In this document: positions 1 through 7,617 of the stretch, piece after piece
Position numbering within the stretch: position 1 is the first letter of the stretch
Layout: each line of letters begins with the position of its first letter
DNA from: CBDDBX01 sp965225955
GTDB taxonomy: Bacteria; Acidobacteriota; Aminicenantia; UBA2199
Assembly (NCBI GenBank): GCA_965225955.1
Contig: CBDDBX010000019.1
Location: 1 to 64,000 of the forward strand
Direction: 5' to 3'
DNA: 64,000 bases
Notes under the pieces: model-generated
Told to the model about the DNA's origin: nothing
Seen by the model: only the letters and a program-made list of their open reading frames with translations
The model's database searches: none
Translations under genes and position numbers: made by a program

Positions 1-1
1 G

Positions 2-808
2 TCTGTTACTCCAATGGGTAGTCGTTTTGAAGGAGCTTACCGTTATGAAGGGTATTCACTTTTTGATATTCTGAATAGTGTCAGGGTAAAAAAGAATAAT
101 AAGAAAGAGTTTAAACTTCCTCTGGATCTCTTTGTCGAAGTTTATGGAGAGAATGGAGATAAGGTAATTATCAGCTGGGGAGAGATATACTATCCAACAG
201 ATCTGCATAAAATAATTGTTGCTGTTAAAGCTGCTCCAATTATTCCTTCGAAGACAAAAAAACAGGGACCGGAAATTAAGAGTTCAAGACTTATCTGTGG
301 AAAAGACAGAGGAACATTCAGAAATATTGACAAACCTGTAAAAATAGTTGTCAGATCATGTCCTGTCAGCTTCAAAGTTGACAGAAGTGCTGACTTTATT
401 TCTTCTGAAAAATTTGAACTAAAAGGCTATGGAAAAAAATTGTATACATTTAAAGGATTCAATGAACCACTAAAATTACAAACAGTTCCTTCTGTTTTCT
501 TTGGAAGAGGTAGAGGATTCCACGGCTTTATAGATTTTAAAGGGGTTTGCTCTTAAAGATTTTCTTGGTAATCTATAAATATTAATGAGAAAGATATAAA
601 AACAGCATATTTTGTTATTTCTGCAGTTGATGGCTATCGGGTTGTATTCTCTTATAGTGAAGTGTTCAATAGAAATGACAGTGAGAATATTGTACTGCTG
701 AGACATGGATTATGTGAAGAAAAAGGAAGATTTTCAGTCTATGCTCCAGCAGATTTTTTCTCTGACAGAGCTGTTGGAGGAATTAGTTCTATTGAACTGG
801 TAAATTAA
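2..808 (+). pseudogene. Degraded gene, possible molybdopterin-binding oxidoreductase domain (5' end outside window)
   Basis: The frame is already open at base 2 and enters the window mid-protein. Residues such as YEGYSLFDIL and a later VDGYRVVFSYSEVF segment resemble the beta-rich fold of sulfite-oxidase-type molybdopterin domains, but no Moco cysteine can be pointed to, so the family call is tentative. The main frame stops at 556. The continuation GFALKDFLGNL lies in another frame, reached by removing one G from the GGGG run near 540-543. The original frame resumes near 575 and reads through to the stop at 806-808. At least two indels are therefore needed, which suggests either a decaying gene or sequence errors. 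Confidence 0.4.
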
Positions 809-824
809 AGAAATAAGAAAAGTT

Positions 825-847
825 AAGGGTGAAGTCCTTTCACCCTT
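825..847. terminator. Bidirectional hairpin between convergent genes
   Basis: AAGGGTGAA (825-833) pairs with TTCACCCTT (839-847) around a 5-nt loop. A-rich sequence lies to the left and a short T-run to the right. It sits between the first gene (+) and the DinB gene (-), so it can serve both transcripts. Confidence 0.65.
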
Positions 848-1366
848 TCAGCACTGGTTATGCTTAAATTTCAGGTACCGGTGCTCCGAAGTTACCCCAC
901 TCCTCTTTTGAGGCCCGTAAATGCCCGGAACCATTAAACCTGCCTCTCTCATGAGAATTGTTAACTGTCCTCTGTGGTGTATCTCATGTTTTAGAAGAAT
1001 ATCCAGAGTCATACCACGTTTCCACATTTCACCGTACAGATTATCTTCAACTTCCAGGGTTTCATCACTCCAGTTATTCGCAACCTCCGTTAAAAGAGAA
1101 TTCGCAGCCTTCTTATAGGCAGCTCTTATCTCATCTGCTGATGCAGGAACAGGATCTTTCTCACCAGGGCCATCTATGTTTAACCCTGTCTGACCAGCCA
1201 TCTCCGGTATACACTGGATAATATGCCAGATAACTCTTCCAACTGTGCGATGACCATCTGTAACAAACTGATTCAGAGAATCATCTGTTAATACAGAGAT
1301 TATCTTAAAGGTGTTACCAGACTCTTTCTTCCACTCATTCAGAAAATGCTCAACTGTTTTAAACAT
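848..1366 (-). CDS. DinB family protein
   Basis: A 172-residue four-helix protein of the DinB/YfiT-like superfamily. Many members are small metal-binding proteins, some of them thiol transferases; the substrate here is unknown. The putative metal-binding histidines are in GHRTVGRVIWHII and in KHEIHHRGQL, the usual DinB pattern with the HHRGQ motif near the C-terminus. I start at the ATG whose complement is 1364-1366 (MFKTVEHFL), because an AGGAG lies 9 bases upstream; an in-frame start at 1420 would add an unlikely leader. It is divergent from the BlaI-like gene and convergent with the degraded gene on its left. It appears intact, unlike its neighbours. Confidence 0.8.
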   Translation of the reverse strand: MFKTVEHFLNEWKKESGNTFKIISVLTDDSLNQFVTDGHRTVGRVIWHIIQCIPEMAGQTGLNIDGPGEKDPVPASADEIRAAYKKAANSLLTEVANNWSDETLEVEDNLYGEMWKRGMTLDILLKHEIHHRGQLTILMREAGLMVPGIYGPQKRSGVTSEHRYLKFKHNQC

Positions 1367-1465
1367 AATCAATTTCTCCTCTTTTTTAATAATATATATC
1401 TGATTATATACCAGACTCAAAGATTTCCTGTTTAAGTAGAATAGAAAATTGCTCAGTTTTTTGTG

Positions 1466-1494
1466 TTGACATTAACTTTTGTGTGCTATATCAT
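1466..1494 (+). promoter_or_regulatory. Sigma-70-type promoter of the BlaI/M56 pair
   Basis: TTGACA at 1466-1471, a 17-bp spacer and TATCAT at 1489-1494. The predicted transcription start near 1501 falls directly before the operator at 1503-1517. Confidence 0.65.
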
Positions 1495-1502
1495 CAAGTT
1501 GT

Positions 1503-1517
1503 TACTACGATGTAGTA
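1503..1517. promoter_or_regulatory. BlaI/MecI-type operator
   Basis: A perfect dyad TACTAC-GAT-GTAGTA just downstream of the promoter and before the AGGAGG ribosome site. BlaI/MecI repressors bind TACA/TGTA-type dyads of this form, so the pair is probably autoregulated. Confidence 0.65.
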
Positions 1518-1528
1518 GGAGGAGTAAG

Positions 1529-1913
1529 ATGGCATCAAAAAAAGATCTGCTGGATATAAACCCGGGCAGAATACGATATATTAAGAGTTCTCTGGAAAAA
1601 AGGCACACTATCTGTACGGGAAGTTTATGATCAGATAAGCAGTAAAACCGGCTGGGCTTATACAACTACTAAAACAACTATGGACAGAATGGTTGGTAAA
1701 GGACTTATTTCAAGAGAAAACTTTCACGGTGTCAATGTTTATAAACCAGAAATATCAAGACCAATGGGATTAGTCAGAATGGTGGAGTTTTTTGCTGACA
1801 GGGTTCTGGAGCTTGATACAGATTCAGTAGTTTCCCTTTTTGCAAGAAGCAAGGCTATTACTGAAGAGGAGATTGAAGAGTTGAAAGGTCTTCTTAAAAA
1901 AAAGAGAGATTAG
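1529..1913 (+). pseudogene. BlaI/MecI/CopY-type repressor, frameshifted
   Basis: Starts at an ATG behind GGAGGAG. The first residues (MASKKDLLDINPGRIRYIK) are in one frame, and the family-like helix-turn-helix (KKGTLSVREVYDQI...TTTKTTMDRMVGKGLI) and C-terminal dimerisation helix are in another. The switch occurs in the A6 run at 1596-1601; with A5 the protein reads through as about 127 residues. The family represses its own promoter and is inactivated by an M56 metalloprotease sensor, which is the next gene, 1 bp downstream. The frameshift is either real decay or a homopolymer error. Confidence 0.75.
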
Positions 1914-1914
1914 A

Positions 1915-3362
1915 ATGGCTGATTTAGCAGAATCCTTCATATCTTTCCTTATTAGAGAAACTTTTATAAGCGCAGGAATCTGCCTTCTTGCCTATCTCTT
2001 TTCAACTATTTTCAGGAAAGCTGATAACAGATGGCATTTTCTTCTATGGTCTCTTATTGTTTGCAGGCTGATATTTCCGGTTTACCTTCCTCAGGCTCTT
2101 GGAACTTACAGTATATGGAACGGCCTGAATTCTGATGCAGGGGGTAGTGTAATCCATATACCTGGAAGTATCACTGGTTCAGAAGGAACGGTTACAGAAA
2201 CCGATTCCGGGGTTAGAGAATTTAATGGAACATTAAGAGGTGAAGCTGCGCTTATTCTATCTGTTATCTGGTTAATATCAACTATCATGATAGGGAAGTT
2301 GTGGCTCAGAAGAACAGGGAAATACAGGCAGATAGTAAAGCAATCTTCTCATTACAAAGAGGGAGAAGAGATAGCAAAACAATGGAGAAAACGCCTCAAT
2401 ATAAGAAGAAGTATAAGAGTTGTATCATCAGATTTATGGGATACTCCATTTACAATAGGAGTTTTAAAACCTTCTATTTTCATTCCCCTTATCTATTAAA
2501 GAAGACAGTTCCATTCTACAGGCTGTAATAGCTCACGAAGCTGCACATATAAAAAGGCTTGATGCTTTGTGGAACAGTATTCAGAATATTGTGCAGATAT
2601 TATACTTCTTCAATCCTGCACTCTGGATTGCTGTAAGAATGACAGGGCGTTTCAGAGAGATGGCCTGCGATGATATGGTTGTCAGGTCAGATGGTATTCA
2701 ATGGCAAATCTATGGGGAAGGTTTAATAAAGTTTGTTGAAAAAGGAGTTGTAAGAGAGAAGTTCGGGGTATTGCAGTTTGCTGCAAAACCAGTAAAACTC
2801 AGGCTTACCAATATCAGGAATGAGAATAGAAACAGTAAAATTCTGTTGATATGCCTGAATGTCCTGACTTTAACAGTGTTTACAGCTCTGCAGCCAATTG
2901 GAGCCAGTGAAGCTGTAAAAAGTAAAACTATTGAGACTCATCAGATCAGTGGCAATAAAATCAGTTTCATGTGGCCTGTAAAACCTGAAATTACATTCAG
3001 ATTCGGGAGGAGGAAAAACCCTTTCAGTGGTAAGTATTACTCTCATAGAGGGGTGGATTTAAGTGGTAATACAGGCACTCCGGTTAAAGCAGCTGCCGGA
3101 GGTGTAGTAAAAAAGTGCTTTTATGGCTTCTAAGAAAAAACGTGGAGATAGCAGAGGTAACTATATTACGCTGGAACATTCCAGTGGTTACATAACTAAA
3201 TATTACCATTTACAGAAAGTAGAAGTAAAAAGAGGACAGAAGGTATTAAAAGGGGAAGTAATAGGACGACTAGGTAGCACAGGGAAATCAACAGGACCTC
3301 ATCTCCATTTTGAAATAGTAAAAGATGGAGTAGAAAAAAACCCTGAAACCTATCTGAAATAA
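1915..3362 (+). pseudogene. BlaR1-like M56 sensor peptidase fused to an M23 endopeptidase domain, frameshifted
   Basis: The N-terminal part has several hydrophobic helices and the M56 hallmarks AHEAAH (HExxH) and a FREMACDDMV segment, as in BlaR1/MecR1. In place of a penicillin-binding sensor domain, the C-terminus is an M23 (lysostaphin-type) peptidase with HRGVDL, GNYITLEH and TGPHLHFEI motifs. Two single-base shifts break the frame: C4 at 2485-2488, just before the HExxH segment, and A6 at 3109-3114, inside the M23 domain. Removing one base from each gives a continuous protein of about 481 residues. The upstream BlaI-like gene and operator suggest a cell-wall-stress sensor pair. The M56-M23 fusion is unusual. 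Confidence 0.7.
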
Positions 3363-3433
3363 TCAGATCAATATAACCAGAAAGCAGGCTCTGAATTTAA
3401 AGGAAGAGGTCTGCATAAAATAAGGAGGATATA

Positions 3434-3978
3434 TGACCATTTTAATGAAACTGTTAATCTGCATCGTTCTGATCGCAGGAACCGGGCCAGAATCAGATGG
3501 TTGCAGATTAAAAACTGTAACAGTTCCTGAAAGGAGAAGTGAGACCTGTAATTGCAGGCTATAAAGAACCGGAAGCAGCATTAAGATTCATCAAGCCAGT
3601 AGATGGAACCTTGTCTATGAAATACGGAAAAGGTAAACACCCATTTACAAAAAAAGAGTTCTTTCACAAAGGCATTGACATCAAAGGCCCAAAAGGGAGT
3701 AGTGTAAAAGCCAGCTGCAACGGAAAAATCATAATCGCCAGAGAAGATGAGAAAAAAGATGGAAGAGGTAAATACATTCTGATCAAGCATTCCAGAAGGC
3801 TATGAAACCCTTTATAGCCACCTCAGCTGCATCTCAGTAAAAAAAGGAGATTTCGTAAGACAGGGAGAAAAAATCGGTGAAACCGGATCAACCGGCAGAT
3901 CAACCGGACCTCACCTCCATTTCGAAATAAGAAAAAAACGGCAGGAATCTGAATCCGTCAGAACTATTGGGCAAATAG
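3434..3978 (+). pseudogene. Second M23 peptidase, exported, with three frameshifts
   Basis: ATG at 3434 behind AGGAGG, followed by a hydrophobic leader (MKLLICIVLIAG). The M23 domain has FFHKGIDIKGPKG, GRGKYILIKHS, LYSHLSCISVKKGDFV and TGPHLHFEIRK. To read the whole protein, one base must be removed at each of AAA 3530-3532, CC 3792-3793 and A7 3932-3938. It then ends with RNLNPSELLGK and TAG at 3976-3978, a normal M23 ending. It resembles the M23 domain of the preceding fusion, so it is probably a paralogue in the same wall-remodelling locus. Three shifts in 545 bp is a high density. Confidence 0.65.
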
Positions 3979-4073
3979 CGGACTGACGGAATCAGACAAT
4001 CAGAAACAGAACAGGCTGGCAGGCCTGTTCTAACCTTCAGTATCCTAAAAATATATATAGAAATCAATAGAGA

Positions 4074-4220
4074 GGGACGGTACCTAAAAATATATAATTT
4101 TTTTATTGCTGAACTCCTTTTATAATGACTTCGAAAGGTAATTAACATTTACATATATCTCTTTTTAAGGGGTTATGTGAGTTTTTTCATAAAATTTTAT
4201 ATATTTTTAGGTACCGTCCC
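4074..4220. mobile_element. MITE-like element, copy 1 (147 bp)
   Basis: Terminal inverted repeats beginning GGGACGGTACCTAAAAATAT at the left and the reverse complement at the right, about 24 bp perfect, flanking a non-coding centre. Copies 2 and 3 lie at 7395 and 8799; the ends are conserved and the centres differ. A stray half-end (CCTAAAAATATATATAG, from about 4044) lies just upstream. No transposase is in the window. Together with about 190 bp of AT-rich leader this fills the gap between the M23 remnant and the next gene. Confidence 0.75.
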
Positions 4221-4414
4221 CCAAAAGTGGACAAAAGGGGAAATCAGTTACACTATTCCGTCATACAGTAATAGATTTTCTTTTTTTAATTGGGTTGGAA
4301 TAACTAAAAAAGTAATATATGGGTGATCTGCATGATTAGAGCAAGTCCATGAAATAGCAGGGTTGTATTGTTAGTTTTAGGAAAAGAAAAACAATTTTTA
4401 AAGGAGAATTATCT

Positions 4415-5284
4415 ATGAAAGAAAAACAGGATTTAAAGCTTGAAGTTGGACAGGTTGTAGATATATCTTTTGAATCGATGATGGGGTCAACCGGATATGG
4501 ATGGGAATTATCTGAGTTAACTGGTCCTGTCAGTCTTGTAGGGATAACGGTAGTGCCTTCTTCTACAAGAGCTGTTGCACCGGTAACACAGAATTTTCAT
4601 ATCAGAGGGCTTGGAGTTGGAAAAGGGAAGGCAACTTTTATTCTTACAGCACCCTGGAAAGTTGAAGAGCCTGTTAAGACTGTAACTTACAATATTACTG
4701 TTGAAGAAGCCAAAAAGGTTGAAGAGGATGATTTAAAGATTAAAGGTTATGTTGCTTCTCCAAATGCTTCAGTGAGAGATCCTCAATGCGTAATTCCACC
4801 ATATGCAGCACAACCTCCTGTACCTGATTATGGAATTCCCTGTAGTGATTTATGGCAGAGATTCTACTATGGAGTTCTTCCTCAGCAGGCAGATCCACGC
4901 TTATATTATGGTGTCAACTGTGCTCCAGCTGCTCAGAACATGAGTGCTGCGGACCCACGACTATATTATGGCGTATGTTGCAGCCCTCAGGCACAGAATC
5001 TGGGAGCAGATGATCCAAGAGTATATTATGGTGTCTGTTGTGCACCGACTGCTACAGCAGATATGACAAATATGAGAATGTACTATGCTACCTATCCAGA
5101 TCCTAATGATGTAAGACTATATTATGGCATATGCTGCAAACCCGAGACCGATGAGTGTGGCACTTCTCCTCAGGTTCTGAAATACGGCTATTTGCCAATG
5201 CCACTATACAATGTTAATTCCCCACTTATGAAATACAATATTCCTCCAGTGATGCGCTACAATTTTCCTGACAGATGCAGATAA
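4415..5284 (+). CDS. Candidate multi-core RiPP precursor with N-terminal chagasin-like (I42) domain
   Basis: 289 residues with no signal peptide. Residues ~5-97 look like a chagasin/I42 cysteine-protease-inhibitor fold: GSTGYGWE (27-30 region) stands for the NPTTGYxW loop, followed by RGLGVGKGKATF and APW (79-81, for the RPW loop). After a Lys/Glu linker, residues ~145-245 carry a roughly 20-residue repeat built on DPR(L/V)YYGVxC(A/S)P, with YYG or YYA at 151, 164, 184, 204, 223 and 237. The tail then has three shorter Tyr units (LKYG, MKYN, MRYN). A good ribosome site (AAGGAG, 4401-4406) precedes ATG. The next gene is a radical SAM/SPASM enzyme, so I infer that the repeat tail is its substrate and the chagasin-like part the recognition leader. 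Function is unproven. Confidence 0.65.
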   Translation: MKEKQDLKLEVGQVVDISFESMMGSTGYGWELSELTGPVSLVGITVVPSSTRAVAPVTQNFHIRGLGVGKGKATFILTAPWKVEEPVKTVTYNITVEEAKKVEEDDLKIKGYVASPNASVRDPQCVIPPYAAQPPVPDYGIPCSDLWQRFYYGVLPQQADPRLYYGVNCAPAAQNMSAADPRLYYGVCCSPQAQNLGADDPRVYYGVCCAPTATADMTNMRMYYATYPDPNDVRLYYGICCKPETDECGTSPQVLKYGYLPMPLYNVNSPLMKYNIPPVMRYNFPDRCR

Positions 5285-5294
5285 ATAATTTAAA

Positions 5295-5320
5295 CAGGCA
5301 CCGGGTAATTCCGGTGCCTG
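5295..5320 (+). terminator. Hairpin between precursor and maturase (possible attenuator)
   Basis: CAGGCACCGG (5295-5304) pairs perfectly with CCGGTGCCTG (5311-5320) around a 6-nt loop, followed by a weak T-stretch (TTTT from 5327). It lies between a presumed abundant precursor and its enzyme, and may set their ratio by partial termination or mRNA stabilisation. Confidence 0.6.
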
Positions 5321-5344
5321 TCAACATTTTAAAGGTAGGTGAGA

Positions 5345-6841
5345 ATGACAACTTATAAAGCAATAACAGCAGTTTGGGAAATAACAATGGCGTGTAATAT
5401 GCGCTGTATGCACTGTGGATCTGCCTGTAGTGAGGCGCTACCTGATGAGCTGACTACTGAAGAGGCGATGGCAATATGTGACGATATGGGCAAACTTGGT
5501 ATGAAGTGGGTGACTCTTTCAGGAGGAGAACCTCTAACAAGAAAGGACTGGCCACAAATTGCCCGGCGTCTTAATGATAATGGAGTTATACCAAATCTGA
5601 TTACCAATGGATGGCTTCTGGATGAAGAGACAGCAGAATCTATGAAAGAGAGTGGCCTTGGAACAGTTGCAATAAGCCTGGATGGTGTAAGAGATACTCA
5701 TGACGATATAAGGTGTAAAGGCTCTTTTGACAGAAGCATGGAAGCTTTTAAAAGGCTCAAAAAACATGGAATATATACAGGTGCAATAACCAGTATAAAT
5801 AAGAATAATCTAAAAGAACTTGAAGAGATCAAGAAGATTCTGCTTGATCTTGAGGTAGACTCCTGGCAGCTTCAGATCTGTATTCCTATGGGAAATATGG
5901 TAAATCATAAAGAAGAGCTGGTTGATCCTGAAGATATAGATACAATTCTTGATTTCTGTCTGGACACGGCAATGGAGAAGCAGATTACTGTTTATCCTGC
6001 TGACTGTCTGGGATATTACACAGAGAAAGAAGAACTTATCAGGGCAATAAGTCTCGGTAACTCCTCTTTTGCTCCATGGTCAGGATGTAATGCCGGGAGA
6101 AGAGGATTTGGACTTTTACATAATGGTGATGTGTTGGGATGTACTTCAATTAGAGACAGATCCTTCATTGAAGGAAATGTAAAAGATAGAAACCTGGTAG
6201 AGATATGGAATGGTGAAGAGAACTTCAAGTGGATGAGGGAGATGACCCGGGAAGATCTGGATGGAGTTTGCAAGGGATGCACTTATGGTGATGTGTGCCT
6301 TGGGGGATGCCCAAATACGAGGCTTACAATGAATGGATCAATGAAATCTGAAAATCCATACTGTTCTTTCAGAGTTGCAACTGAGAATCTCAAAAAAAGA
6401 GTAGAAAGTTTTCCGGATCAGAAAGAGCTCTTTCCAAAAGCTCTTAATTTTGCAGAAGAGGGGCATTTTCAGGAAGCTTCAACAATACTGGAACATCTGT
6501 TAAATAAAAATCCTGAGGCTGAAGAAGTTCTGGCTTTAACAGGATATGTAAACTTCTTTATAGGTAACTATTCAAGAGCAAAAGAGGTTAATGAAGCAAT
6601 TCTGAGTAAGAATCCGGAACACTCCTATGCCAATAAAGGGTTGGGATTAACACTTCATCGTATGGGCAAAAGCAGTGAAGGAATAAGTTATATTCAGAAA
6701 GCAATTGATTATGCTCCTGAAAATTTCCTTGATCCTTATTACGATCTTGCGACAGTCTATCACGAACTGGGAGAGCCAGAAAAAGCCTCAGAACTTCTTG
6801 CAGAAGTTAATCAGAAACAGGCCGGTTTCAACAGACCCTGA
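5345..6841 (+). CDS. Radical SAM/SPASM peptide maturase with C-terminal TPR repeats
   Basis: About 498 residues. C17, C21 and C24 in CNMRCMHC bind the AdoMet [4Fe-4S] cluster; SGGEP follows. A SPASM domain with CNAGRRGFG, LGCTSIRD and CKGCTYGDVCLGGC would bind auxiliary clusters. From about residue 370, three or four TPR units (for example GYVNFFIGNYSRAKEVNEAI) form a probable protein-binding platform. I choose ATG 5345 because AGGTAGG lies at a proper distance; GTG 5339 is in frame but worse placed. It lies 60 bp downstream of the chagasin-like repeat protein, its likely substrate. The modification made (thioether, C-C or other) cannot be read from sequence. Confidence 0.8.
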   Translation: MTTYKAITAVWEITMACNMRCMHCGSACSEALPDELTTEEAMAICDDMGKLGMKWVTLSGGEPLTRKDWPQIARRLNDNGVIPNLITNGWLLDEETAESMKESGLGTVAISLDGVRDTHDDIRCKGSFDRSMEAFKRLKKHGIYTGAITSINKNNLKELEEIKKILLDLEVDSWQLQICIPMGNMVNHKEELVDPEDIDTILDFCLDTAMEKQITVYPADCLGYYTEKEELIRAISLGNSSFAPWSGCNAGRRGFGLLHNGDVLGCTSIRDRSFIEGNVKDRNLVEIWNGEENFKWMREMTREDLDGVCKGCTYGDVCLGGCPNTRLTMNGSMKSENPYCSFRVATENLKKRVESFPDQKELFPKALNFAEEGHFQEASTILEHLLNKNPEAEEVLALTGYVNFFIGNYSRAKEVNEAILSKNPEHSYANKGLGLTLHRMGKSSEGISYIQKAIDYAPENFLDPYYDLATVYHELGEPEKASELLAEVNQKQAGFNRP

Positions 6842-6855
6842 AAATAGGTAATCTT

Positions 6856-6885
6856 ATATCCGGGGGAATTCCCCGGATATTTTTC
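6856..6885 (+). terminator. Intrinsic terminator of the chagasin/radical SAM unit
   Basis: ATATCCGGGG (6856-6865) pairs with CCCCGGATAT (6871-6880) around a 5-nt loop and is followed by a T-run. Confidence 0.8.
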
Positions 6886-6935
6886 TGGCTATTTTCTGAT
6901 TAATTTATATTGATGTATAATACAAATATTGATAT

Positions 6936-6950
6936 ATACAATAATTGTAT
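6936..6950. promoter_or_regulatory. Probable MarR autoregulatory operator
   Basis: A 15-bp perfect palindrome ATACAATAATTGTAT, 18 bp before the MarR start and just downstream of a TATAAT (6916-6921) that could be the -10. Position and symmetry fit autorepression. Confidence 0.5.
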
Positions 6951-6967
6951 TATGAAATAGAGGTTAA

Positions 6968-7408
6968 ATGTTTTCCATAGATTTTAATGAATTCCGTTTT
7001 TTACTCAGAAAATCAGAGAGAAGCCTTGATAAAAAAATTGGTGAAGCATTAGAAGATACCAGTATCTCTTTTATTCAGTATCACACATTAATGGAGATTG
7101 AAAAGCAGAATGTTACCAATCTGAAAGAACTCTCTTCAGCATTAAAACTTGATAGCAGTACAGTAAGCAGATCAATAAATATACTTGTAAAAGCAGGGCT
7201 GGTAATAAGAGCAGTAGATCAGGATAACCGCAGATATATAAAAATTGCCATCAGTAGCAAAGGTGAAGAAGCCTGCAAAAAAGCCGGGGAAATCTGCGAT
7301 CATTTCTATAGAGAACTATTCAGCACAATATCGGAAGATGAGCACTATGAAGTATCAGAAACAATTAAGCTCCTCACCCGAACACTAGCGAACGGGGACG
7401 GTACCTAA
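6968..7408 (+). CDS. MarR family transcriptional regulator
   Basis: 146 residues with a winged helix-turn-helix: SFIQYHTLMEIE, NLKELSSALKLDSSTVSRSINILVKAGLV as the recognition region, and DNRRYIKIAISSKG as the wing. Dimerisation helices occupy both ends. The last residues (GDGT-stop) are encoded by the left end of MITE copy 2, so the original C-terminus was probably replaced. The core fold looks complete. It follows the radical SAM unit but is separated from it by a terminator and has its own palindromic operator. The ligand and targets are unknown. Confidence 0.85.
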   Translation: MFSIDFNEFRFLLRKSERSLDKKIGEALEDTSISFIQYHTLMEIEKQNVTNLKELSSALKLDSSTVSRSINILVKAGLVIRAVDQDNRRYIKIAISSKGEEACKKAGEICDHFYRELFSTISEDEHYEVSETIKLLTRTLANGDGT

Positions 7409-7546
7409 AAATATATAATTTTTTGCCTCTTCTAAAAAACCTTTATAATTACATTAAAAGTAGAATTGCATCATAAAACAGTTCCTTCATATCATCATAA
7501 AACCAGTATTTTTCATAAAATTTTATATATTTTTAGGTACCGTCCC
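7395..7546. mobile_element. MITE-like element, copy 2, inserted in the 3' end of the MarR gene
   Basis: Begins GGGACGGTACCTAAAAATAT and ends with its inverted copy; 152 bp. The TAA inside the left end (7406-7408) is the stop codon of the MarR gene. The centre is unrelated by eye to copies 1 and 3. Confidence 0.75.
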
Positions 7547-7554
7547 TCAGAAGC

Positions 7555-7580
7555 ACTACCCCTGGGATGTTAGGGGTAGT
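7555..7580. terminator. Hairpin between convergent genes
   Basis: ACTACCCCT (7555-7563) pairs with AGGGGTAGT (7572-7580) around an 8-nt loop, between the MarR gene (+) and the beta-propeller gene (-). No strong T-run on either side. Confidence 0.45.
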
Positions 7581-7617
7581 AGATGAAAAATTATGTGTTA
7601 TTTTAATGATTGATTGT

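Noticed and set aside
4840..5150. Regular ~60-bp periodic repeats resembling a repeat array
   Set aside because: They are in frame and encode the DPRLYYGV-type protein repeats; there are no identical direct repeats with unique spacers, so it is not CRISPR.
5339..5344. GTG start for the TPR-containing radical SAM gene
   Set aside because: The ribosome site is better spaced for ATG 5345; the difference is two residues.
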